This document shows, in pieces, positions 18,717 to 28,412 of a DNA stretch of 64,000 nucleotides (the first letter of the stretch is position 1; every line of letters starts with the position of its first letter). A program made the translations under genes and the position numbers. The DNA lies in the NCBI RefSeq assembly GCF_019343105.1, contig NZ_CP073764.1, positions 1,798,001 through 1,862,000 of the forward strand. Reading direction: 5' to 3'. The notes beneath the pieces are model-generated. The model was not told where the DNA came from and did no database searches. It saw only the letters and a list, made by a program, of their open reading frames with translations. The DNA is from Methylovirgula sp. HY1 (GTDB taxonomy: Bacteria; Pseudomonadota; Alphaproteobacteria; Rhizobiales; Beijerinckiaceae).

Positions 18717-19256
18717 ATGACGCGCGACACTGTGACCCATAAGCAAGATTATAGGGTGGAAGCCGTGCCGGATAGGGAAGCGAAATCACACCGGGAAAAC
18801 ACCGGTCTTCAAAAAAAGAGGCGGCCGGAGAACGCCGGCCGCCACGGCAGCGCGCCGCGACCACCTCGTGGCGAGGCAGCCAAAGCGGAAGCAGGCGAGT
18901 TGAATTGCCCGGCCGCCATCGAAGCCTTGGTGCTTCTCGAACGCATCGTCGTCGCCGAGCGCGCACAAAGGGCGTCGCAGACCTTATGCGCGGAAAGGCA
19001 TAACCCGTTCGGGGCTTGGTACCGCAAGGTTTCGCAGCGCGAAAAGCTTCGCCGTGAGACGACGCGGCGCGAATGCGCTTTCGGCCTCGCTGTCGTCGCG
19101 GCCGTGATTTTGCCTTTCGGCTATCTATGCGGCGTGTGGTTCGCGTTTCACCGCTTCGCATCGGGCTGGGAATTGCTACCGATTCATTTTGCCAGCCTCA
19201 CCGCGTTCAGTTTCCTATTTTACAAAGTCCTCGAACGCCGCGACAAGAAGAACTAG
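18717..19256 (+). CDS. hypothetical membrane protein
   Basis: This predicted protein of up to 179 aa has a charged, Arg/Glu-rich N-terminal half. Two membrane helices follow at the C-terminus (FGLAVVAAVILPFGYLCGVWF and LPIHFASLTAFSFLFYKVL) before a basic tail ERRDKKN. The start is uncertain and the first 50 residues may not be coding. It lies on the opposite strand to the flanking hup remnants. The opposite-strand frame over the same region has no protein-like features. Family not recognised. Confidence 0.45.
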   Translation: MTRDTVTHKQDYRVEAVPDREAKSHRENTGLQKKRRPENAGRHGSAPRPPRGEAAKAEAGELNCPAAIEALVLLERIVVAERAQRASQTLCAERHNPFGAWYRKVSQREKLRRETTRRECAFGLAVVAAVILPFGYLCGVWFAFHRFASGWELLPIHFASLTAFSFLFYKVLERRDKKN

Positions 19257-19300
19257 AGCGGCATCTACGGCAGGAACGGATGCGATAAGCTGCGGCGCGA

Positions 19301-20179
19301 TCAAACCCGCCGCGCAACCATTTGGCCATCATCCAAAGCATAGCGCCTGATCTTATTTGCAAGACCGACCCGCGAGAGGCCGAGTTCGCGCGCTGCCTTG
19401 CTTTGATTCCAGCGATGCTTTTTCAGGACCTGGCCGACGACCTGCGCTTCGAGCCCCTCGACGATCTGCTTCAAGGTCCGCTCTTCGTCCTTATGTACGG
19501 GACTCGCTGCCGCCCGCGCCGATGCATTGAGTTTGGCCAGCGTCGGCGAGAGATGCCGGCGGGTCAGATATTCGCCATCCTTGGCCAAAGCAATCATCCG
19601 GCGCACTTCATTTTCGAGCTCGCGGACATTGCCGGGGAAAGGATGCGCTTTAAAAATATCGATGACGTCCTCGGAAACGCCACGCACGCGATTGCCGAGA
19701 AGCCCGCCATGCTTGCCGACGAAGAATTCGACGAGCACTGGAATATCTGCGGGACGCGCGCGTAGCGGCGGCACTTCGAGTTCGAACCCTCTGAGCCGGA
19801 AATAAAGATCTTCCCGAAACCGCCCGGTCTCGACCAATCGCTTCAGCGGCTTGTTGGGCTTGGTCAGATATTGATAGGCCGCGGTGCGCGCGAGCATCTC
19901 GCTTAATCCGGCGCCGGCATCCTCGCCGACCAATAGCAGGCGCGGAAGGTCGGGGTGGCTGAAGCGCAGACTCGCCAGAAGATCGATGACGTCGCAATCG
20001 TGGCTGTCGACATCCGCGAGCACGAGATCGACCGGCGCATCATGGATGAAGGCGACCGCCTCGGCCTGGCAAGAGGCGGCAAACAGGCGATAGCCGAAGC
20101 CGCCAATCAGCGCCTCTGCGGTCGCACGACACGGCAGATGGCAATCCGCAACGAATAAGACTGTCGATGCGAAACTCAT
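19301..20179 (-). pseudogene. hupR: HupR-type response regulator with most of its AAA+ domain deleted
   Basis: The N-terminal 115 or so residues are a receiver domain ending YQYLTKP. The frame then passes straight into the late part of an NtrC-type AAA+ domain (GRFREDLYFRL, RARPADIPVL, HPFPGNVRELENEV) and a Fis-type helix-turn-helix (NQSKAARELGLSRVGLANKIRRYAL). The Walker A, Walker B and GAFTGA regions, about 165-190 residues, are absent in frame. Length is 292 aa against about 480-490 for HupR. It cannot hydrolyse ATP or activate sigma-54, though it could still bind DNA. The domain order and position beside hup genes identify it. Confidence 0.8.
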
Positions 20180-20621
20180 TGCGAATCTCGCCGCTGAAGC
20201 AAGTTCGTTCGCGGTCAGAAATCTCCACGGCTCTGTGGAATTCCTCGCTGCCCCCTACATTTCCATGATTTGGAATTATTGGCAATTCCATGCGTGGTAT
20301 CGGCCGATCAAAATCTGATTTGGCTGCCACGCAATCGGCTGGCGATCATTGCATTGCACAATCGCATCGCGCGGGCCGACGGTCTCAAAATGCGGAAGAA
20401 AATTCACGCGCGTCACGGAGATTAAGCGCGCATCGGCGCTGGCCATATTCTCGCATCGCGCTCTGTGGACGCCGGGCACGAAGCGCGCGAGACATCGGAT
20501 CATCGATATCTCGCGCAATGTCGTCTCGAGCTGGAGCATGGCCCAGCTAAATGACTTGGAGTGTTTTCTGTCGACCGGATGGTTCCATCCGGTCGAAAAA
20601 CGCTCAAGGATTCTTGAAGCG
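20180..20621. other. 442-nt intergenic region
   Basis: It separates the hupR remnant from the helicase gene. Apart from a module-B palindrome at 20559-20605 no gene, RNA or clear promoter is seen. Confidence 0.5.
20559..20605. repeat. palindromic repeat module B
   Basis: An inverted repeat opening GAGTGTTTTC, with CGACCGGATGGTTCCATCCG in the centre and closing GAAAAACGCTC. It sits 17 nt downstream of the helicase gene's stop codon, so in transcripts of that gene it would form a strong 3' hairpin. Module A is absent here. Confidence 0.75.
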
Positions 20622-21857
20622 TCAGGCGGCCCGCGACTTGCCGCGCTGCCATTGCCGCTTGCGCCTGACCAAAGACGCGTCAGGCTTTTGGCTATCGCTT
20701 TTCGTCGAGGGTGCTGTCGCGGTCAGAGTTCTTGGCGCCTCGACCAAAAGCGGCCGTTTTGTCAGCCTCTCGATGTCGCGCAGAAAGCCGCGTTCGGTCG
20801 CATCGCAGAAGGAGAATGCAATGCCGGATTTGCCGGCACGCGCCGTCCGCCCGATCCGATGCACATAGCTTTCGGGCTCATTGGGCAGCTCGAAATTAAT
20901 GACATGGCTCACGCCGTCCACGTCAATGCCGCGCGCGGCTATATCGGTCGCAACCAGAACACGTGCTTCGCCGACACGGAAGCGTTCGAGCGCCCGTTGG
21001 CGGGCATTCTGCGACTTGTTGCCATGGATCGCATCGGCGGAAATGCCGGCGCGTTCCAACTGCTCGCTGACACGATTCGCATGGCTTTTCGTGCGCGTGA
21101 AGACGATGACGCGCGCCAGGCTCGGGTCCTTCAAGAGATCGATCAGCAAAGCATGCTTGCTCGCCGTGTCCACGAAGAACACGCGCTGCTCTATGCGGTC
21201 GACCGTCACGACTTGCGGCGTCACTTCGACACGAATGGGCTCACGCAGCATGTCGGCCGCAAGTCTCGCGACATCTTTCGGCATGGTTGCGGAGAAGAGC
21301 AGCGATTGCCGCTGCTTCGGCAGCATGGCCACGATCTTGCGCACATCGCGGATGAAGCCCATGTCGAGCATGCGGTCGGCTTCATCGAGAACGAAATGCT
21401 TCACATCATTGAGCCGCACATGGCCTTGCTCGGCGAGATCGAGAAGACGTCCGGGCGTTGCGACGAGAATATCGATGCCGCGCGCCAGCGCCTTCACCTG
21501 CTGGCCCTGTCCCACACCGCCGAGGATCACGGCGTGTTTTAGGCCCAGATGCCGGCCGTAGGCGGCAAAGCTCTCGCCGATCTGGACCACGAGTTCGCGC
21601 GTCGGCGCCAGAATGAGCGCATGTGCCGCCCGAGGTTCAGGGCGCTGTTGCGGCTTGCCGAGCCGCTGCAGGATAGGCAGAGCGAAGGCCGCCGTCTTGC
21701 CGGTTCCGGTCTGCGCTATGCCGAGCAGATCGCGGCCTTCGAGCAGAAGCGGAATGGACTGCATTTGGATTGGGGTGGGGTGGGTGTAATTCTCAGCTGC
21801 AAGAGCACGGCAGATCGGCTCGGAAAGTCCGAGTTCGGAAAATGAAAGATTTGTCAC
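20622..21857 (-). CDS. rhlE: DEAD-box RNA helicase (RhlE-like)
   Basis: This is an ATP-dependent RNA helicase of about 411 aa. The Q motif (YTHPTPIQ), motif I (AQTGTGKTA), DEAD box (VLDEADRML), SAT (LLFSATMP) and motif VI ([13 protein letters not shown]) are all present. The C-terminal tail is Lys/Arg-rich, which usually aids RNA binding. The GTG at 21857 ([14 protein letters not shown]) matches the family start; an ATG 20 codons upstream is possible. RhlE proteins act in ribosome assembly and RNA turnover, often in cold adaptation. Confidence 0.93.
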   Translation of the reverse strand: MTNLSFSELGLSEPICRALAAENYTHPTPIQMQSIPLLLEGRDLLGIAQTGTGKTAAFALPILQRLGKPQQRPEPRAAHALILAPTRELVVQIGESFAAYGRHLGLKHAVILGGVGQGQQVKALARGIDILVATPGRLLDLAEQGHVRLNDVKHFVLDEADRMLDMGFIRDVRKIVAMLPKQRQSLLFSATMPKDVARLAADMLREPIRVEVTPQVVTVDRIEQRVFFVDTASKHALLIDLLKDPSLARVIVFTRTKSHANRVSEQLERAGISADAIHGNKSQNARQRALERFRVGEARVLVATDIAARGIDVDGVSHVINFELPNEPESYVHRIGRTARAGKSGIAFSFCDATERGFLRDIERLTKRPLLVEAPRTLTATAPSTKSDSQKPDASLVRRKRQWQRGKSRAA

Positions 21858-22217
21858 AGGTATAAAGGTTCCATATGCGCTGGAGGCTGCAAGCCGGTAC
21901 GGCCCGCGAATCGCCATCGAGCGGGTTACCGCCTTCCACGCGCAAAGGAGCTAACGGATATTGAGAGAAGAATGTCCCGGATGACACGCTAATTTCATAC
22001 AAGCGCGTCGCGCGATCCCGGAAAATCTCTTCCATCATGTGGCGTAATGTGCAGACAAAGTCAAGTTTGCGCGCATTCACGCCGCAGGGGATAGTTCTGA
22101 AATGCACGTTTTCGTCGGTCGGCTTAGCAACTCCCTATCGCTTAAATCACTATCGCCGACGTGATTTGATGGGGGCCGTCGCGGCATAGGACGACGTCAA
22201 ATGGGAGATCACGGGCA
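21858..22217. other. 360-nt divergent intergenic region
   Basis: It lies between the helicase and deaminase genes, which diverge, so it must carry both promoters. No specific operator, riboswitch or repeat is recognised. Confidence 0.4.
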
Positions 22218-22787
22218 ATGGACACGCCTGACACGTCAGATCCCGAGGCCGCGATCAACCGGCGTCATGCGATGGCGGGGCTCGTCACCGCAATGATCCC
22301 GGTTACCTTATCGATAGCCGCGCCACCGGCCGAGGCCGAGGCTGTTTCCGTGCCAGCCAATACGGAAGACGCGCTATTGATGCGCCAAGCGCTCGCGCTC
22401 GCAGCCGAGGCCGATTTTCCCTTCGGCGCGGTAATTACGCGCGATGGCAAGATATTGGCGCGTGGGCTCAATCTCGGCAAACGCACGCATGACCCGACCG
22501 CGCATGGCGAAATGGTCGCGATCCGCCGCTTTCTCGCCGAGCACGGACCTGGGCCGCTCAAAGGAACGGTGCTCTATACGTCCGGCGAACCTTGCCCCAT
22601 GTGCATGGGAGCGATCGTCTGGTGTGGGATCAAGCGCGTCGTCTATGCCGCCTCTATCGCCGAGATCGCAGCCCATCTCGGCCAGATCGGAATATCCTGT
22701 ACCGAGATCGCCGAGAAGACGCCATTCGAGACAATCGAAATCACCGGCGGCGTGCTCGCCGCAGATGCATTGAAGCTTTTCCGATGA
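22218..22787 (+). CDS. CDA-fold nucleoside/tRNA-type deaminase with a Tat-like leader
   Basis: The zinc site of the cytidine/deoxycytidylate deaminase fold is present: HGEMVAIRR (HxE) and PCPMCMGAIVWCG (PCxxC). Sequence resembles guanine deaminase/TadA-like enzymes that act on free bases or nucleosides. Unusually, residues 15-38 look like a twin-arginine signal (NRRHAMAGLVTAMIPVTLSI followed by AAPPAEAEA), which would send the folded enzyme to the periplasm. Length is 189 aa. The downstream DUF2165 gene starts 13 nt later, so the two may be cotranscribed. Confidence 0.8.
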   Translation: MDTPDTSDPEAAINRRHAMAGLVTAMIPVTLSIAAPPAEAEAVSVPANTEDALLMRQALALAAEADFPFGAVITRDGKILARGLNLGKRTHDPTAHGEMVAIRRFLAEHGPGPLKGTVLYTSGEPCPMCMGAIVWCGIKRVVYAASIAEIAAHLGQIGISCTEIAEKTPFETIEITGGVLAADALKLFR

Positions 22788-22800
22788 TCGGCGCACGACC

Positions 22801-23283
22801 ATGATGATCCGACTCTGCAAGATATCGCTGGTGGCGACGATCGCGGCCTTCTTCATTTTGGTCGGCTTCGGGAATATCATCGACTATGGAACTAACCTAG
22901 CCTTCGTGCAGCATGTGCTGGCGATGGATACGATCTTTCCCGGATCGAACCTGACATGGCGGGCGATCACCAATCCACGACTGGTCACACTCGCCTATTG
23001 GAGCATCATCGGCTGGGAGATCATGAGTGCCGCAATCCTCGTCTATGCGATTCTGAGATTGACCGCGTGCTGCGGCGATCGCCAACGTTTTGCGCAAGCA
23101 AAACCCATCGCGGTTCTCGGCCTCACCTGCGGTCTTCTGCTCTACGGTCTCGGCATCACGGTGATCGGCGGCGAATGGTTTGCGATGTGGCAATCAAAGA
23201 CGTGGAATGGTCTCGACAGCGCCGCACGATTCATGCTGCTCGACGGCTTGGTCTTGCTCGCGCTCCTCGCACCGGAGGCGTAA
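22801..23283 (+). CDS. DUF2165 small membrane protein
   Basis: This is a four-helix inner-membrane protein of 160 aa. The pattern NIIDYGTNLAFVQHVLAMDTIFPGS between helices one and two, and the late GGEWFAMWQSKTWNGLDSAARF, are typical of the DUF2165 (predicted small integral membrane protein) family. Function is unknown. It follows the deaminase gene closely. Confidence 0.8.
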   Translation: MMIRLCKISLVATIAAFFILVGFGNIIDYGTNLAFVQHVLAMDTIFPGSNLTWRAITNPRLVTLAYWSIIGWEIMSAAILVYAILRLTACCGDRQRFAQAKPIAVLGLTCGLLLYGLGITVIGGEWFAMWQSKTWNGLDSAARFMLLDGLVLLALLAPEA

Positions 23284-23315
23284 GGCAAAATCTTCGCCGG
23301 GCCTATTCCGCCGCG

Positions 23316-24608
23316 TTACGGTACCGCCGCATCTTCGAGCATTCGCGGCGTCGCGCGGCTCACATAACTCAAAACATTGCCCATATGGACGCACGGGCCG
23401 CCTGGACGCGGAAGTGTGAAATCGCGTTGGCGCAGAAGGTCCACGAACTCCTGGTAATCCGGATGCGTCGGATCGCCGATGAATGCCTCCTTATGCTCGT
23501 CGCCGCTGAAGAGGTCGCGCTTACGGATCATTTGGAACGAGACCATGTCGGCAGCATAATCCGCCCCAAGCTGAATGAAGTCCGGGATCTCGCGAAAATT
23601 GCGGCTTTGGACGACCATCGAGAATTCGAGATAACTGATCTCGCCGGATAGTCGCAGCTCTTTGACAAATTTGAGATTTTTCAAAAGCCGTTCGAAACTG
23701 CCGCCGCGCCGAGCAAAGGCATAAGTCTCGGGCGTCGTCGCATCGATCGAAATATGCGCTTTGCCCACACGACCCGCGAGGTCGAGCTCTTTCCAGGCGC
23801 GCTGATCCCACAATTGCCCATTCGTATGCAAATCGATCTTCAGATGCGGAAATTCCTGGCCAGCGGCATCGTTCGTACGCGTGATCCGCTTGATGAGATT
23901 GCGAAAATGATTGCTGCCGAACGGATCGCCCGAACCGGTGATATTGACGCTATCGGCGCCGCGTAGCAGCGGCACGATCACGCGTTCAATGAGGCCATCG
24001 AGTTTTTCCTGCCGCGTCTTGTCGAGCACGACCATGGCAGCCCGACAGGAGGGGCAAGAAAGATTGCAGGATTTGTCGTGCGAGAGCACGACATGACGCG
24101 GCGCCGGGATCTTTTGCTCAGGCGTCGTAAAGGCTTTCAGGATCGCCCGCGCCTCTGGGGCCTCACGCGGTGTCAAGGCCCGGTTGCTAATGGCGCTGCA
24201 ATGGACACGGCTACAATAGCGATAAGATCCGTCGCTGATCGACTCGCGGATTTTCTGCGCCGTCGGGCCGGACCATGTTTCGTCCGGATCGGCATCGAGC
24301 CTGCCGATCGGTGTCGGCAGCCAAATCGGACAGCATACATAGGCAAGACCCTGATGCGTCGTCTCCAAAGTGGTGAAGGGCTTGGAGCAGAAATGCGTCT
24401 TGAGATAGGCCTCGGTGTCCTGATTGGCGCGATCGGAACGGATGAGATCCGCCTGGCAGCGTCTTTGCCGCCGCTTGACCATGATGTTGCGGTCGATCCA
24501 ATTGCTGGTGGCAACCAGCCAGGGCGCATTCTGCTGCCGGCCGAAAAAAGCATAGAGGCGCGCAAGTACACGCTTGAAAAGAGGAGGCCTCGTCTGCCGA
24601 TCAGCCAT
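23316..24608 (-). CDS. radical SAM protein, function unknown
   Basis: This is a radical SAM enzyme of about 430 aa. The [4Fe-4S] motif CNLSCPSC (Cx3Cx2C) is followed by the glycine-rich SAM-binding NITGSGDPFGS. An extra N-terminal set of cysteines (KPFTTLETTHQGLAYVCCP and CSRVHCSAIS) suggests a SPASM-like auxiliary cluster region placed before the barrel. An ATG 6 codons upstream is also possible. No peptide substrate or cofactor gene is adjacent, so the product is unknown. Confidence 0.8.
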   Translation of the reverse strand: MADRQTRPPLFKRVLARLYAFFGRQQNAPWLVATSNWIDRNIMVKRRQRRCQADLIRSDRANQDTEAYLKTHFCSKPFTTLETTHQGLAYVCCPIWLPTPIGRLDADPDETWSGPTAQKIRESISDGSYRYCSRVHCSAISNRALTPREAPEARAILKAFTTPEQKIPAPRHVVLSHDKSCNLSCPSCRAAMVVLDKTRQEKLDGLIERVIVPLLRGADSVNITGSGDPFGSNHFRNLIKRITRTNDAAGQEFPHLKIDLHTNGQLWDQRAWKELDLAGRVGKAHISIDATTPETYAFARRGGSFERLLKNLKFVKELRLSGEISYLEFSMVVQSRNFREIPDFIQLGADYAADMVSFQMIRKRDLFSGDEHKEAFIGDPTHPDYQEFVDLLRQRDFTLPRPGGPCVHMGNVLSYVSRATPRMLEDAAVP

Positions 24609-24684
24609 GAAAACATCCGCTGTCAATAAGTGTCGTGCCGGCGTGCGCGCATAAGCCTAGCACTGTTCAAGCTCGGGGACGCTA

Positions 24685-24893
24685 AAGCATTTTCCGATCG
24701 GGTGGAATCACCCGATCGGAAAATGCTCCAAATCAGTAAGCTGGAGCATGTTCTCATCAATGAGACATCGGATATATCCGATGTCTGAAAAATGAGAACT
24801 CGGATATATCCAAGTTCTAAAAAATGAGACATCGGATATATCCGATGTCTAAATATCGGAAAAGTCTATCAACTTTTCTGGAACTTGCTCTAG
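24685..24893. repeat. composite repeat: module B, split module A, tandem module C
   Basis: Module B is at 24685-24728. The opening arm of module A follows at 24743 and its closing arm (GGAACTTGCTCTAG) ends at 24893. Between them lie three tandem 24-nt palindromes (24763-24786, 24795-24818, 24827-24850) with a period of exactly 32 nt, each centred on CGGATATATCC. The outer two are identical; the middle one differs in both arms in a compensating way. It fills most of the 306-nt gap between the radical SAM and M48 protease genes. Confidence 0.85.
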
Positions 24894-24932
24894 ACTGATC
24901 GCCGGTCCAAAACAAGCCTCCGCAGCCGGACG

Positions 24933-26162
24933 TCACGCGCTGTGCAAATGCGCGATCCGCTCGGGCACCGGCGGATGCGAATAATAAAAGAGCGTATAGA
25001 GCCAATCAGGCGTCAAGGTCGAAAGATTGTCGCGCGAGAGCTTCGTCAGCGCGCTGATCATCGGTTCCTGGCCGAGCATGGATTTCGCAAATCCATCAGC
25101 CTGAAACTCGGCGCGCCGCGACAGGAAATTGGTGAAAGGCGCCAAGAGATGGCCGATGGGCGCCATCGCAAAAAGCACGATCACCAATGTCAGGCCAGGA
25201 TCATCGGGCATTCCGAAGGCCTTAGCGAGGCCGCCGGCGAAAGCCCAATGCAAGACCGCGAAAGCCAGGAAGCTCAGCACCGCCGCTTCGAGGATGCGCT
25301 GGGTAATATGGCCGAATTTATAATGGCCGAGCTCATGCGCGAGAATCGAGAGGATTTCTTCCTCACTCTGTTTTTGCAAAAGCGTGTCGAAAAAGACGAT
25401 ACGCTTGGCCTTGCCGAATCCCGAGAAATAAGCGTTGCCATGCGTCGACCGCTTCGACGCATCCATGACGTAAAGGCCTTTGGCTTCAAATCCGCATTTG
25501 GCGAGAAGCGCTTCGATACGCTCCTTGAGAGGCGTATCCGGCATGGGCGTAAATTTATTGAACAATGGCGCGATGAAGGCCGGATAAATAATGAGCATTG
25601 CGAGCATCACCACCATGAATGCGGCCCAGCCGAGGAGCCACCAAAGATTGGGGATCGCATGCTGGAGAGCGAAGAAGCCATAGAGGAGCGGAACCGCCAA
25701 GGCGAGCTGAAGCGCCATGCCCTTGATCTGGTCGCGAAGAAACATCCCCGGCGTCGTCCGATTGAAGCCAAACTCCGCCTCGAGCCGAAAAGTACGAATG
25801 ATCGTGAATGGGAGATCGAGAACATAGCCGATCGCCGAGACGAAAACGATCAGGGCGACGCTGCGCGACAGGCCCGGCATGACGAAATGTGCCACGAGAT
25901 CATAGGCCGGGAGGAGAAACACCGCGAGCCAAAGGACCGCAATCACGATAGCGAAGGCCTTTTGCGCCATGGCGAGGCGGGTGCGCGCCAAAGTATAATC
26001 AGCGGCGCGGCGATGCTCTTCCGGCGTGAGTTCTCCGACAAAGGCGGCCGGGACGTGGTCGCGATGCGCCGCCACGCAGAGAAGCTGCCGGCGCTCGAGA
26101 TAGATTTCGAGGAGGCCAGAGAGAATAATGGCGGCAAATATGGCTGTGGCGACGAGATTCAT
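24933..26162 (-). CDS. M48 family metalloprotease (Ste24/CaaX protease-like)
   Basis: This is an integral-membrane zinc endopeptidase of 409 aa. HELGH at residues 276-280 is the catalytic HExxH and the downstream RRAEFQADGFA supplies the third zinc ligand (ExxxD). About seven hydrophobic helices and the Ste24-type loop NKFTPMPDTPLKERIE are present. Bacterial homologues degrade misfolded membrane proteins; bacteria lack the yeast a-factor pathway. It is divergent from proA. Confidence 0.92.
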   Translation of the reverse strand: MNLVATAIFAAIILSGLLEIYLERRQLLCVAAHRDHVPAAFVGELTPEEHRRAADYTLARTRLAMAQKAFAIVIAVLWLAVFLLPAYDLVAHFVMPGLSRSVALIVFVSAIGYVLDLPFTIIRTFRLEAEFGFNRTTPGMFLRDQIKGMALQLALAVPLLYGFFALQHAIPNLWWLLGWAAFMVVMLAMLIIYPAFIAPLFNKFTPMPDTPLKERIEALLAKCGFEAKGLYVMDASKRSTHGNAYFSGFGKAKRIVFFDTLLQKQSEEEILSILAHELGHYKFGHITQRILEAAVLSFLAFAVLHWAFAGGLAKAFGMPDDPGLTLVIVLFAMAPIGHLLAPFTNFLSRRAEFQADGFAKSMLGQEPMISALTKLSRDNLSTLTPDWLYTLFYYSHPPVPERIAHLHSA

Positions 26163-26432
26163 GGAAACAGGCTCGCAGTACCGCTGAAGCTACCGATGTG
26201 GGACGATGTGCCCCGCCGAGTCAAATGGGCAGGCAGCCCCGCCCCGGCAATCGGCCCCTCGGAGATTGTATGGGCTTCCTGGATTTGGCGATGATCCCCT
26301 CGCAGCATAGCCTATCCCCTCGAAAGTCTATAATCTTGAAATGTCTGGTGGCCCCGGTCCATCGATCGTCCGCGGCTCTCCACAGAGTCGGCATTTGCAA
26401 CCTAATATGCGTTTGAGCTATCGGACTACCTC

Positions 26433-27722
26433 ATGGAAAATCTCAAACTCGTCGATGCAAACCACGACATCCCTGCGATTATGGCGGCGCTCGGCCGGGC
26501 CGCACGCCAGACCGCGCATGCGCTTTCGCTCGCATCCACTGCGGCGAAGAACAATGCGCTTTACGCCGCCGCGCAAAAAATCCGCGCCCGCGCAGGCGAT
26601 ATTCTTGCCGCCAATCAGCGCGACATGGCGGATGCGAAAGCCAAGGACACGCCGCCGGCCTTTCTCGATCGCCTCGCGCTCGATGCCAAGCGCGTCGAGG
26701 CGATGGCAAAGGGCCTGGAAGACATCGCCGCCCTGCCCGATCCGGTCGGCCGTCTTCTGGCCCGCTTCGAGCGCCCGAATGGTCTTATTATTGAACGCGT
26801 GGCGACGCCGCTCGGCGTCATTGGCGTGATCTTCGAGAGCCGACCAGCCGTCGCTGCCGATGCCGGCGCGCTCTGCCTCAAAGCCGGCAATGCGGTGATC
26901 CTGCGCGGCGGTTCCGAAAGCTTCCATTCTGTCGCCCTCATTCATCAATGTCTCGTGGATGGCTTGCGTGCGGCGGGGCTGCCCGCGGCGGCGATCGCGC
27001 TCGTGCCGGTGAAAGACCGGGCGGCGGTGGGCGAAATGCTCGCCGGGCTCGGCGGCAATCTCGACGTCATCGTGCCGCGCGGCGGCAAGGGCCTCGTCGC
27101 CCGCGTCCAAGCCGAGGCGCGCGTGCCGGTCTTTGCCCATCTCGAAGGCATCAATCACGTCTATGTCGACGGCGACGCCGATCTCGCCAAAACGTTGAGC
27201 ATCGTCCGCAATTCGAAGCTGCGTCGGACGGGGATCTGCGGCGCGGCCGAGACCTTGCTCGTCGACCACGCCTGCGCAACGACACATCTCGCGCCGCTCG
27301 TCAAAATGCTGCTCGATGAAGGCTGTGCGGTGCGCGGCGATGCCGCCACGCAAGCCGCCGATCCGCGCGTCAGCCCCGCGGCGGAAGCGGATTGGGCCAC
27401 CGAATATCTCGACGCGATCATTGCCGTGCGCGTCGTCGATGGGCTCGATGGCGCGATTGCCCATATCGAAACCTATGGCTCGCATCACACCGATTGCATC
27501 GTCACGGAAAATGCGGCGAAGGCGGAGCGCTTCCTGCACGAGATCGATTCCGCCATCGTGCTGCATAATGCGTCGACGCAATTTGCCGATGGCGGGGAGT
27601 TCGGCTTCGGTGCGGAGATCGGTATCGCCACGGGGCGGATGCATGCACGCGGCCCCGTCGGCCTCGAGCAATTGACCTCGTTCAAATATCGCGTGCATGG
27701 CACGGGTCAGATCCGGCCATGA
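26433..27722 (+). CDS. proA: gamma-glutamyl phosphate reductase
   Basis: ProA reduces gamma-glutamyl phosphate to glutamate semialdehyde with NADPH in proline synthesis. This aldehyde-dehydrogenase-fold enzyme of 429 aa has the family blocks [23 protein letters not shown] and the catalytic cysteine in [15 protein letters not shown]. The ATG follows a divergent 270-nt gap. nadD begins 7 nt after the stop, as in many Hyphomicrobiales; proB and obgE are not in the window. Confidence 0.95.
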   Translation: MENLKLVDANHDIPAIMAALGRAARQTAHALSLASTAAKNNALYAAAQKIRARAGDILAANQRDMADAKAKDTPPAFLDRLALDAKRVEAMAKGLEDIAALPDPVGRLLARFERPNGLIIERVATPLGVIGVIFESRPAVAADAGALCLKAGNAVILRGGSESFHSVALIHQCLVDGLRAAGLPAAAIALVPVKDRAAVGEMLAGLGGNLDVIVPRGGKGLVARVQAEARVPVFAHLEGINHVYVDGDADLAKTLSIVRNSKLRRTGICGAAETLLVDHACATTHLAPLVKMLLDEGCAVRGDAATQAADPRVSPAAEADWATEYLDAIIAVRVVDGLDGAIAHIETYGSHHTDCIVTENAAKAERFLHEIDSAIVLHNASTQFADGGEFGFGAEIGIATGRMHARGPVGLEQLTSFKYRVHGTGQIRP

Positions 27723-27729
27723 GCGCTGC

Positions 27730-28368
27730 GTGACCCTCGCCGCAGCATTCAAACTGCCGCACTTTGAAGCGGGGCTGAAGATCGGCCTCTTCGGCGGCAG
27801 TTTCAATCCGCCGCATGAGGGCCATCGCGCCGCGAGCCTGCTCGCGTTGCGCCGGCTCGGACTCGATTGGGTCTGGTGGCTGGTGAGCCCCGGCAATCCG
27901 CTGAAAGATACACATCTTCTGCCGCCGCTCGCGACGCGGATCGCAGCGGCGCGCGCACTTGCACAGCATCCGCGCATCGTCGTCAGCGGCATCGAAGCCA
28001 CGATCGGCACGCGCTATACTTATGAGACGATCGCCTACCTGACGCAGCGTTGCCCCGGTGTCCACTTCGTCTGGATCATGGGCGCCGACAATCTCGCCGG
28101 TTTTCATCGATGGAAGCGCTGGCGCGATATTGCCACATTGGTACCAATCGCCGTCGTCGACCGGCCCGGATCGACATGGTCGGCGATCCATTCGCCGGCC
28201 GGCGCGCTGCTCAGCCGCTACCGTTTCGAAGAAAGCAGCGGCCGCGCCTTTGCTTTGGCCAGACCGCCCGCCTTCATTTTTCTGCACGGGCCGCGGTCGC
28301 CGCTCTCTTCCACGGCGCTCCGCGCCAAGGGAGATCTCAGCGCCGTGGCGTTGCGCAAGGGGAGTTAA
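27730..28368 (+). CDS. nadD: nicotinate-nucleotide adenylyltransferase
   Basis: NadD adenylates nicotinate mononucleotide in NAD synthesis. The nucleotidyltransferase motif GLFGGSFNPPHEGHRAAS is intact, as is the C-terminal SSTALR (variant of the ISST motif). The GTG at 27730 is preferred; an ATG at 27697 would overlap proA by 26 nt. Length is about 212 aa. In related genomes rsfS usually follows; here it lies 17 kb away. Confidence 0.93.
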   Translation: MTLAAAFKLPHFEAGLKIGLFGGSFNPPHEGHRAASLLALRRLGLDWVWWLVSPGNPLKDTHLLPPLATRIAAARALAQHPRIVVSGIEATIGTRYTYETIAYLTQRCPGVHFVWIMGADNLAGFHRWKRWRDIATLVPIAVVDRPGSTWSAIHSPAGALLSRYRFEESSGRAFALARPPAFIFLHGPRSPLSSTALRAKGDLSAVALRKGS

Positions 28369-28412
28369 ACGCCCGGCTATCGCGCGCGCCGGCCGGCCGT
28401 GTCGCTTCTCTC

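Noticed and set aside
18466-19161. Long minus-strand open frame opposite the hypothetical membrane gene
   Set aside because: Arg/Ala/Pro-rich with no domain-like segment; the plus-strand frame has two clear membrane helices.
24763-24850. CRISPR array
   Set aside because: Only three units with 8-nt gaps and full palindromic units; no spacers of CRISPR size and no cas genes.
24942-26294. 450-codon plus-strand frame opposite the M48 protease gene
   Set aside because: Extremely Arg/Glu-rich, no fold signs; the minus strand has HExxH and membrane helices.
26418-28010. 530-codon minus-strand frame opposite proA and nadD
   Set aside because: It spans two genes with intact motifs and has shadow composition.
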